DNA of 64,000 nucleotides from Marinospirillum celere (GCF_900112235.1 NZ_FOLH01000001.1:186001-250000), one strand, 5' to 3'. Shown: positions 1-7,576, counted from the stretch's first letter. Program-made: numbers and translations. The notes: generated from the letters alone by a model not told the origin.

Positions 1-627
1 ATATTTTCTGGTGGGCTTGACTTGGATCGCGCTAACTTCTCAGGCGAAGCCAACTTCTTGGGTGTTGATGTCGATGGTGGTGATATTGCCAACACAACAC
101 GCGAAACCTACCGCTTGATCAAGCACTCCTTTGACAATATCGGTAATCATCTTGAGGCTAATAAGTTCTTTGCCAAGGAGATGGATAAGTACCGTGAAGA
201 GCTAGATGAAGAGCGCACGCGATTCAGCGATGTTTTCAGGCATAGTCAGAATGGCACAACATTCGCTGGCCGCTGTGGAAGATGGGCTTCTGGCATGAAC
301 AGTAAAATTCCTATTTACTGGCTCAATAAGATTTTTTCTGACTTCGGACAAAACTACCTGCTGAGTGTTGGTTGGCTACTACTTTTTATGGTGGCCTATT
401 TCTATACCTTCGTTCTCCATCGTCACTTAGGTCTACTCCATAGCGAATCATCTTGCGATGTGTTTGGTAACTGGTACGACAAGGTGAACTGCCTCGCTTC
501 TGGCATGATCCCTTTCAAAGACTTTCTTACCCAAGGCATGGAGTTACTGAGCTTACTTTTTTACCTAATTTTTGCGGTGCTGGTGTGGCAAACAGTGGTA
601 GCGCTAAAACGACATACACGCAGATAA
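1..627 (+). CDS. Pentapeptide-repeat membrane protein, 3' part
   Basis: The reading frame is open from the first base, so the gene begins before the window. The first residues show pentapeptide-like repeats of the A(D/N)F/L type (ANFSGEANFLG). A charged helical linker follows, then two hydrophobic segments near the C-terminus (around SVGWLLLFMVAYFYTFVL and LLSLLFYLIFAVLVWQTVV) and a basic tail. Pentapeptide repeats form a right-handed beta-helix; the family with two C-terminal membrane helices is widespread but functionally undefined. It lies in the accessory arm of the prophage, next to a second small membrane protein, so it is probably a lysogenic-conversion (moron) gene. Function is not assigned. 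Confidence 0.75.
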   Translation: MFSGGLDLDRANFSGEANFLGVDVDGGDIANTTRETYRLIKHSFDNIGNHLEANKFFAKEMDKYREELDEERTRFSDVFRHSQNGTTFAGRCGRWASGMNSKIPIYWLNKIFSDFGQNYLLSVGWLLLFMVAYFYTFVLHRHLGLLHSESSCDVFGNWYDKVNCLASGMIPFKDFLTQGMELLSLLFYLIFAVLVWQTVVALKRHTRR

Positions 628-637
628 GGACGCGGTT

Positions 638-940
638 ATGACTACTGAAGAAGGAAAGTTGGAGACGGTACAGAAGTCGAAGAGCTACTGGCCGTGGGTG
701 ATAGTCGCTTGTCATGCGGTCTTTGCTATAAGTGTTATTTTGGTTCTGTCCTTCTGTGACCCTGAAGATAGAGCCATGGCTCAAGAATTGAATGAACTTA
801 ATGCGAAAGTTAAGGCCCTGGTAGAGCAGGTTTCCTCTCAGAAAAAATTGGATCGATTGGCTACTGAAAACCGCAGCCTGCACGAGAAACTTTCTGAGCT
901 ACAAAGCCAGCTTAACGCTTTGCTTCAAGAGCAGCAGTAG
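638..940 (+). CDS. Small membrane-anchored coiled-coil protein
   Basis: A 100-residue protein with a short basic N-terminus, one transmembrane segment (about residues 18-40) and a C-terminal coiled coil rich in E, L, K and Q (about 45-100). The start lies 10 bases after the preceding stop, so it is probably co-transcribed with the pentapeptide membrane protein. I do not recognise the family. The topology resembles an inner-membrane anchor with a soluble coiled coil, which could partner the upstream membrane protein; that is inference. Confidence 0.6.
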   Translation: MTTEEGKLETVQKSKSYWPWVIVACHAVFAISVILVLSFCDPEDRAMAQELNELNAKVKALVEQVSSQKKLDRLATENRSLHEKLSELQSQLNALLQEQQ

Positions 941-1062
941 GCAGGGTATCTAGCCATTACAAGCACAGCCGGGTTCTTTATGGCATGTTAGCTGTTTGTT
1001 GATACAAGCATCACCACATGCCTTGAACATCCTTTGTAAGTTCACGGGTATCCTTACACTCT

Positions 1063-2148
1063 TCAGGGACAGTTGCCAGCCAATCGATACCCAGCCCGTT
1101 CACCTTCTTCTACTGATTCAAAGTAGGTTCTATTGTGCTCCGCAACCCGGTCATAACTTGGGCAGTCAGGGCGGTGCATGATCTGGCTATTCCTGTTACC
1201 TCTGATCATGCCGGTGGTGTCGCGCTCTTCACCCGGTGCAGGGGAGAGCTGAACGGCATCATTACTGCCACGTAACTGGGCAGCATGCGTCATCATAATG
1301 ACAGGGGTATGGTCAGATACGTGTCTTCTGGTTTCTTGAAAATCCCAGCCTAAGAAAGCTGGCGCATTGAAGATGCCCGCACCATTAACCGTAATTGGAA
1401 AGCTTTCATGGACCCAGATGTTGTCATACAGGTTTGCAAAATCTTGCCGCGTACCAGAAAGTGTGGTCGCGCCTTCTGTGATCAGGGGTTGCCATCCAAT
1501 TTCTTTCAAATCACTCCATGCCTGGTGCGTGGGTGGTAGATTGAAATCTCCTAGCAAAATAGTGGGGTCGCCTTCGTAGACTTCATCCAGGAGCTGTACA
1601 TAGTTGGACAATTCTTTAATTTCAGGTGTTCTATCACTTATGCTGCTGCCAAAAACAATATGAACTGTGGCAAGCACAAAAATATCGTTGGTCGTTAGGT
1701 CAACAAACCTGGCTGAATAGGGTTCGCGAGCAAACAGGTCATCAGGGTCTAAGTAGGTCATGGCCTGACCTGTTGATTCGTGAAGGTCTACCCGGCTGTC
1801 ACGCCAGTAAAAGGCATACTTTTCTGTGTAAGTGCTTCTGCCCAGTGGTTCAGAGTATATTTTTGACCAGGACTCTCCGGTTACATCTTCCAAAGCACTA
1901 TGAAGCCTGACAGCACCTTCTCTGTTCATCAGTTCTTGAACTGCTATCAGATCAAACTGGGCACCAATCTGACCCAGAGCTTCATAGTTTTTATTTGTAC
2001 CATGGCCCAGGCGCTCAATATTCCAGCTCGCAATTACAAGCCCTTGATCAGTGCTAGGTGAAGAGCCAGCACTGCTGTCATCTAGGCAGGCGGTAAGCCC
2101 GAAAATGGCAATTAAGAAAAGTGTGGTAGCTTTTAGGATTGTGTTCAC
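1063..2148 (-). CDS. Endonuclease/exonuclease/phosphatase-family lipoprotein
   Basis: The N-terminus is a lipoprotein signal ending in the lipobox LTAC, so I place the start at the GTG at 2148; the longer frame would begin with TTG at 2229 and add 27 residues before the signal. The core has the EEP (DNase I-like) signatures: SWNIERLG near the N-terminus, the catalytic-type VQELMNREG, LLGDFNLPP and the C-terminal SDHTPV. The last 50 residues form an Ada-like metal-binding module (HRPDCPSYD ... GNCP) common in extracellular nucleases. It would be a membrane-tethered phosphodiesterase or nuclease facing the periplasm or outside. Its location among prophage accessory genes suggests a moron; a role in DNA scavenging or in degrading incoming DNA is inference. 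Confidence 0.75.
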   Translation of the reverse strand: MNTILKATTLFLIAIFGLTACLDDSSAGSSPSTDQGLVIASWNIERLGHGTNKNYEALGQIGAQFDLIAVQELMNREGAVRLHSALEDVTGESWSKIYSEPLGRSTYTEKYAFYWRDSRVDLHESTGQAMTYLDPDDLFAREPYSARFVDLTTNDIFVLATVHIVFGSSISDRTPEIKELSNYVQLLDEVYEGDPTILLGDFNLPPTHQAWSDLKEIGWQPLITEGATTLSGTRQDFANLYDNIWVHESFPITVNGAGIFNAPAFLGWDFQETRRHVSDHTPVIMMTHAAQLRGSNDAVQLSPAPGEERDTTGMIRGNRNSQIMHRPDCPSYDRVAEHNRTYFESVEEGERAGYRLAGNCP

Positions 2149-2294
2149 TGCAGTTGCATTCCATTCTTTTGGGCGGACTGTTATTATAGCGATAAATCGA
2201 GCTTCAGCATAATGAGACAGAGTTTTCAAGTGGTGTTTTAGTTTAATAGTTTCAGGTATTGATTCTGATAATTTAATTTTATGGGTTAAAATTT

Positions 2295-3515
2295 ATGAAT
2301 AAAGTATCAGCGGCAATAATTGTTAAGGATGACTTATTCTTGATCACTCGGTGTATTTCGGGTGATCAGGCAGATGATTTTTGGAGGTTCCCCGGTGGTG
2401 AAAAGGAAGATTATGAGTCTATTAATGAATGCTTGGCTAGGCACGTAAAAGAAAAGCTCGGTTTATCTATTGAATGCGGCAATATTTTATCTGAAACGTC
2501 GTATGAGCTAAAAAACGGTAATTTAATTGAAGTCGTTGGTATAGAGGCTGAAGTTATAGATGGGGAAAAATCAATAAAAGAGAACCCGTATTGTGAGTGG
2601 GTTAGAATTTCTGAATTGAATGGAAAAAAATATAAGCTTGCTCCAGAAAATAAATCAATATTAAGTGTGCTTTATAACAAAAAGATTGACAAGCTTAAGC
2701 CGAATGATGTTTTAGATGGTGATGAATTGTGTAGTACCTTTGGGTGTTCAAATCAGGGTGGAATGCGTCGATCACTTGCTTCCAATACCCTTGTTATTGT
2801 ATCTAACTATGTGAAGTCAATTTATGACGATCGCTGGGATGGAGACATCTTTTATTACACGGGAACGGGCACTAAGGGAGACCAAGACTTTAATTATTCA
2901 CAAAACAAGACCCTCTACCATTCTAGATCAAATGGCGTTAGAGTTCATCTTTTTGAGGTGCATAAGAATAAAGAGTACCTATATATTGGTGAAGTAGAGT
3001 TACAAGCTTCACCATTCATGGAGTTGCAGCCAGATGAAAAAAACAACCTTAGGAAGGCTTGTGTCTTCCCACTGCAGTTGAAAAAAAATAAATCTATACC
3101 AGCAATTTTCTACAAGAAATTTCGAGAGTCTCAAGAAAAAAAAGAAAATGATGCTTTTTCACTTGATGATGATGAGTTACTACGCCGTGCTAAAAATGCA
3201 CGAAAGAAAGCTAGCCGCAGAGTGGTGTTTCAGAATGTATATGGGCGGAACCGCTATGTAGCAGAATATACAAAACGCAGAGCTAAAGGAGTCTGTCACT
3301 TATGTGATGAGCCGGCGCCATTTTCTGATGAAAAAGGCAAGCCTTATTTAGAGTGTCATCACATAGATTGGGTTGCTAATGATGGTGATGACACTCTAGA
3401 AAATACGGTTGCTCTTTGCCCTAACTGTCATCGAAAAATGCATATTAAAAAAGATCCTAATGATATTAGGTTTTTAAAGGATAAGAATTTAGATTTTTTC
3501 TCTAAAAAAATATAG
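2295..3515 (+). CDS. Nudix / SRA-like / HNH modification-dependent restriction enzyme candidate
   Basis: Three modules are visible in 406 residues. Residues 1-125 have a Nudix fold signature, but the Nudix box (35-57) is degenerate: two of the catalytic glutamates are replaced (H50, K54), so it may bind rather than hydrolyse. Residues 145-265 carry GGMRRS, TLVIVSNY and VHLFEV, a pattern I associate with SRA/PUA-superfamily modified-base readers. Residues 325-385 are a McrA-like HNH nuclease with C334, C337, H355-H356, N370, C375, C378, H379 and H383. Known type IV enzymes pair a modified-cytosine reader with HNH, so cleavage of modified invading DNA is the likely role. The gene is clearly A+T-richer than the phage core, suggesting independent acquisition. 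Confidence 0.75.
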   Translation: MNKVSAAIIVKDDLFLITRCISGDQADDFWRFPGGEKEDYESINECLARHVKEKLGLSIECGNILSETSYELKNGNLIEVVGIEAEVIDGEKSIKENPYCEWVRISELNGKKYKLAPENKSILSVLYNKKIDKLKPNDVLDGDELCSTFGCSNQGGMRRSLASNTLVIVSNYVKSIYDDRWDGDIFYYTGTGTKGDQDFNYSQNKTLYHSRSNGVRVHLFEVHKNKEYLYIGEVELQASPFMELQPDEKNNLRKACVFPLQLKKNKSIPAIFYKKFRESQEKKENDAFSLDDDELLRRAKNARKKASRRVVFQNVYGRNRYVAEYTKRRAKGVCHLCDEPAPFSDEKGKPYLECHHIDWVANDGDDTLENTVALCPNCHRKMHIKKDPNDIRFLKDKNLDFFSKKI

Positions 3516-3529
3516 AGGATTTTAATTTT

Positions 3530-4153
3530 TTAAATTAATCGCATGAATTTAATGATTGCATTTGCCTGTTTTGCTTGAAAAGCAGCATCATCTTGTGCTG
3601 AGTGATGGATGCCTTGCCGCTCTACTTTGATGTCCGATCGCAGGTTTTTGAGGGTGCGGTGGTCGCGTTCTTGCCAGAATTTCCAGGGTGTGCCGCGCCC
3701 AAGTTGCTGGTAGGCGTGTTTTAGTATGGCTAGGTCGAAGCTGGGGGAGTTGGCCCAGACTTCCAGTTTTGTACCTTCACCGGCTTCGTCCAGCTGGCGC
3801 TTGATCCAGAGCTCCAGGTCAAGTAGTACGGCTTCCAGTTCCAGGCCTTCTTCTTCGGCTTGCCTGACTCGCAGGTAGGCTTCAGGGGGTTGTTTGGCCC
3901 ACCAGTCCAGGGTGTGCTGGCTGGTGGTGCGGTTGTGCTGGGTAGTGGGATCAATCAGCCAGTGAAATTCGTCTCCGAGCTGGGCAGTGGTCGGGTCGAA
4001 CACTACGGCTCCGATTTCCCAGACCTTGGCTGATGGCTCCAGGTCGAAGGTTTCAAGGTCGATCATGATGCGTAGCAGGTTGCTTTCTGGGTCGTCTGGT
4101 TTTGCGGTGTGTTGTGGCATGGCTTCTGCGTCGTCGGTGGCAATTTTCAACAT
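3530..4153 (-). CDS. DnaQ-superfamily 3'-5' exonuclease (Rv2179c-like)
   Basis: A 207-residue protein with DEDDh exonuclease motifs: MIDLET (ExoI), the middle motif WANSPSFD (ExoII) and HHSAQDDA (ExoIII). The overall pattern fits the Rv2179c-like phage exonuclease family, which degrades RNA or single-stranded DNA ends. The start is set by AGGAGC eight bases upstream, and the gene overlaps the preceding small gene by seven bases. It is the last gene of the leftward early operon, where lambda carries recombination and exonuclease functions. The substrate cannot be told from sequence. Confidence 0.8.
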   Translation of the reverse strand: MLKIATDDAEAMPQHTAKPDDPESNLLRIMIDLETFDLEPSAKVWEIGAVVFDPTTAQLGDEFHWLIDPTTQHNRTTSQHTLDWWAKQPPEAYLRVRQAEEEGLELEAVLLDLELWIKRQLDEAGEGTKLEVWANSPSFDLAILKHAYQQLGRGTPWKFWQERDHRTLKNLRSDIKVERQGIHHSAQDDAAFQAKQANAIIKFMRLI

Positions 4154-4341
4154 TGGTTTTGCTCCTGTTGGCGCTGGTGGTAGAGGTGTTCGTTGTGTTC
4201 ACGGCGGGTCATCAGTCGTTGGTTGCTGGTGTGGCTGGGCAGTTGTTTTATCTGGTTGCCCTGGGCCAGCCAGTGTTCTATGTCGGCCTTGAGGCGTTGC
4301 CGGATTTGGTGTTTTCTGGGGTTCGGGGTTTCCATTAGCAT
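4147..4341 (-). CDS. Small basic phage protein
   Basis: A 64-residue, Gln/His/Arg-rich protein. A GGAG lies seven bases before the ATG, and the gene overlaps both neighbours by about seven bases, which supports translation. The segment WLAQGNQIKQLP resembles the short FL-x-GG-x-I-xx-P motif of many small phage proteins of unknown function. No assignment. Confidence 0.55.
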   Translation of the reverse strand: MLMETPNPRKHQIRQRLKADIEHWLAQGNQIKQLPSHTSNQRLMTRREHNEHLYHQRQQEQNQC

Positions 4342-4613
4342 GGCGAAACTCCATTGGGGTAGATGGTCGTCAGGTGGCGATAGCTGCGTATTGGCTGGGT
4401 GAGTTCTTCAGGTATTTCGTAAGTTACTGCCTTTCTATGGTCCAGCGGTGCTCCTGCTTTGGCTTTTCTTCTGAGCTGGGGCAGGGTGAAGCCTTCCATG
4501 CCGATCAGGTAGTAAAGGCGTTTGTGGGTGATGCCCAGTTCTTTTGCCATAGCTTTGGGTGATGCTTTGGGGTTTTTCAGCAGCTGGGTGTAGATGGCTT
4601 GAGTGTCTGTCAT
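4335..4613 (-). CDS. Phage helix-turn-helix protein
   Basis: The start is placed at the ATG at 4613, preceded by CAGGAG and overlapping the upstream stop codon as ATGA. The N-terminal part (ASPKAMAKELGITHKRLYYL) is a clear helix-turn-helix candidate; the rest is a short basic tail. It belongs to the leftward early operon and is probably a DNA-binding accessory protein. No specific family recognised. Confidence 0.6.
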   Translation of the reverse strand: MTDTQAIYTQLLKNPKASPKAMAKELGITHKRLYYLIGMEGFTLPQLRRKAKAGAPLDHRKAVTYEIPEELTQPIRSYRHLTTIYPNGVSPC

Positions 4614-4897
4614 GGGGTGATCTCCTGATGCTTTTGCTTGAGGTTTTCCGCCCATTGGCCAGATTCAATTTCATCCAGCGCCCGGCCTAATCGGGCGAGT
4701 GCCTGTTCCTGGTTGGGGGCGGGGTCGTATTCCAGCAGCCAGGTGGTGCCGCTGGGTGGGTCTGCTATGCCGATCTGATAGCCGTTGGGTTCGGTTTTGA
4801 TCAGTTCGACAAAGCGAAGAGGGTTGTGGCCTGAGTCCTTCCAGTGACAGAATTCAGAAAGGGCCAGGTCGCGGTCTACTTTGTATTCGGTGGGCAT
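4610..4897 (-). CDS. Hypothetical early phage protein
   Basis: A 95-residue acidic protein with no recognised domain, starting at 4897 behind GGAGCC and coupled to the next gene by an ATGA overlap. A hairpin with a U-run (4914-4937) lies only 16 bases upstream of its start, so it is either read through that terminator or expressed with antitermination. Confidence 0.55.
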   Translation of the reverse strand: MPTEYKVDRDLALSEFCHWKDSGHNPLRFVELIKTEPNGYQIGIADPPSGTTWLLEYDPAPNQEQALARLGRALDEIESGQWAENLKQKHQEITP

Positions 4898-4913
4898 GGG
4901 GTGGCTCCGGACA

Positions 4914-4937
4914 TAAAAAAACCGGCACGGGGCCGGT
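4914..4937 (-). terminator. Leftward intrinsic terminator
   Basis: A six-base-pair G+C-rich stem (ACCGGC/GCCGGT, five-base loop) is followed on the minus strand by a run of seven U. It sits directly before the ribosome-binding site of the 4610-4897 gene. Confidence 0.65.
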
Positions 4938-4963
4938 TATACAGTTGAAATAGGGGTGGTGTG

Positions 4964-5545
4964 ATGCGAGCAGCTCTTAAGGCACTTTATGAGGGCAGGG
5001 AAGTATCAATTGAAGATGCTTTGCATATCAGGAGTGTCACATCTAAATCAAAGTGGGCAAACAAGCGCTTCTATTGTCCTGTGTGCGGGGAAAGAGTGAA
5101 GCCGCACGCGGAAGGTAAAGGCAACTACAATCCGGCCCACTTTGAGCACCTAAAGCGAAATCCTGACTGCCCTCATAGTGATGGCAAGGAGCCAGCAGTC
5201 ACCGGTCGTAAGCCTGAGCTGCTTGATATTGACGACCCCGAAGCCATTGAGGGCTATGAGCAGGACCGTTCCAATACTTTCAAGAGTCGAAATGCTGGTA
5301 TTGCCAAACAACGGAAGGAGCTTGATAAATTTACTTGCCAGGCTTGTGGCTTTCACATGATGCTTTCCGGTAAAGCGGTGATTGAATGCCACCATCTTAA
5401 TCCAGTGCACCAGGCTGGTGTTGTCAAGGTGGGGTTATCTGATCTGATTTCACTTTGCCCTACTTGCCACCGCATCGCTCACACGCGTGTTCCTGAGCCA
5501 CTGAGTGTTGAAGAGATCAAGCTGGCGCGAAAGAAAGCTCTATAA
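4964..5545 (+). CDS. HNH endonuclease with N-terminal zinc-ribbon
   Basis: The start is taken at ATG 4964 (AGGGG eight bases upstream); a GTG at 4961 is also in frame. The N-terminal part has a CPVCGERV zinc-ribbon-like motif plus a nearby His/Cys pair. The C-terminal part (about 120-185) is an HNH nuclease: TCQACGF, ECHHLNPVH, LCPTCHRIAH, matching the metal-binding and catalytic pattern of McrA-type HNH domains. It is transcribed against the leftward operon that surrounds it, so it is probably an inserted gene with its own promoter. It could be a restriction-like enzyme or a homing-type nuclease. Confidence 0.75.
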   Translation: MRAALKALYEGREVSIEDALHIRSVTSKSKWANKRFYCPVCGERVKPHAEGKGNYNPAHFEHLKRNPDCPHSDGKEPAVTGRKPELLDIDDPEAIEGYEQDRSNTFKSRNAGIAKQRKELDKFTCQACGFHMMLSGKAVIECHHLNPVHQAGVVKVGLSDLISLCPTCHRIAHTRVPEPLSVEEIKLARKKAL

Positions 5546-5563
5546 ATAGCCTGATTCTGACAG

Positions 5564-5980
5564 CTAGATTTCTCGCCTTCTCCCCCTTGCCTGCACTCTG
5601 GCCACTGGCCTGGGCATGCGCGGCGGGTTGGGTCTTCTCAGTTCGTCGCCGGTGATCATTGGCCCTGCCAGCGCCAGCAGTATGAGTAGCGGTGCGATGA
5701 TGCCGCGTTTCATGGCTTCGTAAACAGCCTGGGCTGCGTTGCGCACGACAAAGCCTTTGGAGTAGTCGGATAGGCTGTGGTAGGCGCGTATCAGTGTTCG
5801 GTTGACTGTGCTGGGCTGGATGCCCTGGTCTTGAGCTATTTCCTTGCTGTTTTTTCCCTGGGCTACGCCCATCAGGCAGATGACTTGCCGTGTGGGCAGC
5901 TGGCCGACTTTACCGTTTTTGGCAAAGCCCTGGATGGGGCCGTAGGTGACGTGTTGGTGTCCGTCTGCGGTGATGGGCAT
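5564..5980 (-). CDS. LuxR-type HTH membrane-associated regulator
   Basis: Residues 25-75 (LPTRQVICLMGVAQGKNSKEIA ... PSTVNRTL) match the LuxR/GerE helix-turn-helix. A hydrophobic segment follows (about 92-110, IIAPLLILLALAG), then an Arg/Pro-rich tail. There is no receiver domain. GGGAGG precedes the ATG. An HTH protein with a C-terminal membrane segment is unusual; it may act as a membrane-tethered regulator in the leftward early operon. Confidence 0.65.
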   Translation of the reverse strand: MPITADGHQHVTYGPIQGFAKNGKVGQLPTRQVICLMGVAQGKNSKEIAQDQGIQPSTVNRTLIRAYHSLSDYSKGFVVRNAAQAVYEAMKRGIIAPLLILLALAGPMITGDELRRPNPPRMPRPVARVQARGRRREI

Positions 5981-5992
5981 GGTGTCCTCCCG

Positions 5993-6196
5993 TTATTCAC
6001 GGTAGAAGGTTGGGGGTATGGCGAGCCGGTGGTGTTGCATGAAGCGTTGGCGTTTTCGCCAGAGGTGGTGGCGCTCGGTGTTGTTTTCTGGCCAGCGGTG
6101 TTGCTGGCGCGGTGTTTTGATGGGCTGGCCCAGGATTAGGTGGATGGCGTGGTTGATCCAGGGGTTAGGCTGCCGGTGGAAGAGGTGGCGCATCAT
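5993..6196 (-). CDS. Small basic phage protein
   Basis: The start is set at ATG 6196 by a strong AAGGAGG seven bases upstream. The product is 67 residues, rich in His, Arg and Pro, with no recognised domain. It overlaps the upstream gene by 32 bases in another frame and precedes the LuxR-type regulator by 12 bases. The composition is unusual, but the ribosome site argues for translation. Confidence 0.5.
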   Translation of the reverse strand: MMRHLFHRQPNPWINHAIHLILGQPIKTPRQQHRWPENNTERHHLWRKRQRFMQHHRLAIPPTFYRE

Positions 6197-6341
6197 CGTT
6201 GGCCTCCTTTTGGGTTTCCAGGGTGATGAGTGGGGTTTGGCGGTCGCCATCAAGGATGACGTTGAAACCCTGTGAGCGAAGGCTGTCTGCTTCTTCCAGG
6301 GTGAGGTCAGGTTTTAGGGATAAGGCTGCAATAGGGTGCAT
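6165..6341 (-). CDS. Small hypothetical phage protein
   Basis: The start at ATG 6341 follows GCAGGAGG with good spacing. The product has 58 residues with a compact alpha/beta-looking core (LTLEEADSLRSQGFNVILDG) and a Pro/Ala tail. No family recognised. Confidence 0.55.
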   Translation of the reverse strand: MHPIAALSLKPDLTLEEADSLRSQGFNVILDGDRQTPLITLETQKEANDDAPPLPPAA

Positions 6342-6432
6342 GGTTGTTACCTCCTGCTGGGGTGGTTGAAGGGGTTCTGGTAGAGTGAAGCAATGGCTGT
6401 AAATTAGTTTTTGTCTTGCATGAGGGAATCCA

Positions 6433-6633
6433 ATGAGCAGGTCACCAGATTTTGACAAAGCTGATCGTGCGCTTGATGAAGCAAGTCGTGCGCTATCGTC
6501 GGAAAGGGAATTCTACGAAAGACTGCCTGCTGGGTTGTCTCCGAAGTATCTGAAGCTGATGGCTGATCTGGCTGGCCTTCAGGAAAGGGCACGAAAGCTT
6601 CAGGCTGAATTTCAAAGGAAAGAGTTGCTTTGA
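6433..6633 (+). CDS. Small helical phage protein
   Basis: A 66-residue, strongly helical protein (heptad-like LADLAGLQERARKLQAE near the end) preceded by GAGGGA. It is followed 82 bases later by another plus-strand gene. A minus-strand frame of 92 residues (6404-6682) competes for the same DNA; I favour the plus frame for its protein-like composition and its neighbour. Confidence 0.55.
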   Translation: MSRSPDFDKADRALDEASRALSSEREFYERLPAGLSPKYLKLMADLAGLQERARKLQAEFQRKELL

Positions 6634-6715
6634 TTCCCTTTAGCTCCAGGGATTGCTCAAGTTTCATGGGGTTGCCCTGCATTGGATTAACTGGATTATT
6701 AAGGAGAAGTTGCTG

Positions 6716-6961
6716 ATGAGATTGATTGCTCAGTTTGAAACAAAAGCAGGCATGTTTTATCTAGGGCGTTCCAGTGATGGCCGCTTTCATCCCATCTACA
6801 ACAATCAGAGCTTGGGTAGCTATATCAATGCCTACCAGGCTGCTGAAGATTTGGCGCTCAACGTAACCTTTTCAGCGCTTCATGAATCGACAGGGGAGCT
6901 GCTTGATACTTCAGCTTTGGGTTTGCCAGCTGACCCAAATGACTGGGAGCGCATCAAGTAA
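6716..6961 (+). CDS. Conserved small phage/integron-type protein
   Basis: The start is ATG 6716 behind AAGGAG. The 81 residues contain the pattern GRFHPIY ... LGSYINAYQAAEDLA ... DTSALGLPADPNDWERI. I recognise this as a widespread small family of proteobacteria and phages, typically with G-R-F, L-G-S-Y and a closing D-W-E. Function unknown. It converges on and overlaps the minus-strand gene 6880-7125 by 82 bases at the 3' ends. Confidence 0.65.
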   Translation: MRLIAQFETKAGMFYLGRSSDGRFHPIYNNQSLGSYINAYQAAEDLALNVTFSALHESTGELLDTSALGLPADPNDWERIK

Positions 6962-7125
6962 GCGAGGGTTTCAGAATCTTTTAAACTGATCTTCAGTCGA
7001 GTGACTTTGTCTTCAGTGTTGAAGGCAATGCCAATGTTGCCTTTATCCGCTGGGGTGACAGTTCTAAGTTCTGCTTGCTTGTATTCTTCGGGGATGCGTT
7101 GAAGTGCTGAATTTTCATGGAGCAT
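6880..7125 (-). CDS. First gene of the leftward early operon, hypothetical
   Basis: An 81-residue protein with a strong ribosome site (CAGGAGG nine bases upstream of ATG 7125). No domain is recognised; the C-terminus is Ser-rich. It is the first gene after the pL-like leader and lies 23 bases beyond a terminator (7149-7179). That is the relative position of N in lambda, but I see no arginine-rich N-like motif. Confidence 0.6.
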   Translation of the reverse strand: MLHENSALQRIPEEYKQAELRTVTPADKGNIGIAFNTEDKVTRLKISLKDSETLAYLMRSQSFGSAGKPKAEVSSSSPVDS

Positions 7126-7148
7126 GTTATTGCCTCCTGTGGTGGCTT

Positions 7149-7179
7149 AAAAAAGCCCCTGGCCGTTTAGCTCAGGGGC
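7149..7179 (-). terminator. Leftward leader terminator
   Basis: A GCCCCTG/CAGGGGC stem is followed on the minus strand by six U. It lies between the pL-like promoter and the first leftward gene, so leftward expression needs read-through or antitermination. Confidence 0.7.
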
Positions 7180-7533
7180 AAGCCTGGTGAACCAGGCGAG
7201 GGTGATGATGCCGTGAATGCATCGGTGAAATGCCCTTGTGAAAGACACTTCCCGATGGCCCCTGGTAGCTCCAGGGGCTTTTTCGTATTTGGCCGGTGGC
7301 CCGTAACGCAACAGGGCATCGCTGTCTGCCCAGAGAAGCTGGCGCGGGTGGCTGTTCGCCGCCGCTTCTCTACAGCCAAGGTCATCTGCTGTTATGGGTG
7401 CCCCGCTGGGGTGTGTTGCGTCCGTCAACAGGCGATGTGGCCTGCTGCCGCCTGGCACTGCCCTGCCAGGTAGGGATCTTGCTTTGTGTAAAGAGCGTTA
7501 GCTCTGCATAAATTGCGTATAGCGCAGAACATG
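7180..7533 (-). other. Long leftward leader region, probably a structured RNA
   Basis: About 350 bases between the predicted pL start and the first terminator. It holds several inverted repeats and competing open frames on both strands: a 103-codon minus frame starting at 7458, and plus frames of 86 and 71 codons. None has a convincing ribosome site. Part of the plus strand (around 7385-7432) shares CTGTTATGGG and GTCAAC with the region downstream of the C4-type RNA at 29.7 kb. I regard it as untranslated regulatory RNA rather than a gene, but a small protein cannot be excluded. Confidence 0.4.
7258..7284 (+). terminator. Rightward intrinsic terminator in the leader region
   Basis: A perfect eight-base-pair stem GCCCCTGG/CCAGGGGC with a five-base loop is followed by five T on the plus strand. 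It faces away from the leftward genes and would end a short plus-strand RNA. Confidence 0.65.
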
Positions 7534-7576
7534 ATTTGCAATTTACGCAATAAATCAAGTTGCGTCAAGCGCAGAA
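7488..7576. promoter_or_regulatory. Left operator cluster (oL-like)
   Basis: Repeats of a TGCGT-n-GCGCAGAA-type motif: TTGCGTATAGCGCAGAA at 7513-7529, the inverted TTGCAATTTACGCAA at 7536-7550, TTGCGTCAAGCGCAGAA at 7560-7576, and a weaker one near 7492-7508. Centres are 22-25 bases apart, about two helical turns, as in lambda oL. The same motif recurs at 9686-9751. Confidence 0.7.
7540..7568 (-). promoter_or_regulatory. pL-like leftward early promoter
   Basis: On the minus strand: TTGACG (7568-7563), a 17-base spacer, then TAAATT (7545-7540). Both boxes are covered by repeats of the phage operator, as expected for a promoter repressed by CI. Confidence 0.65.

Noticed and set aside
6404-6682. 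Minus-strand 92-residue frame
   Set aside because: It overlaps the plus-strand gene 6433-6633, which has a more protein-like helical composition and a plus-strand neighbour. The choice is not certain.
7213-7511. Overlapping plus-strand frames in the leftward leader, and a 103-codon minus frame (7147-7458)
   Set aside because: No good ribosome site, composition rich in Arg, Pro and Cys, and the DNA holds two opposed terminators; more likely regulatory RNA.
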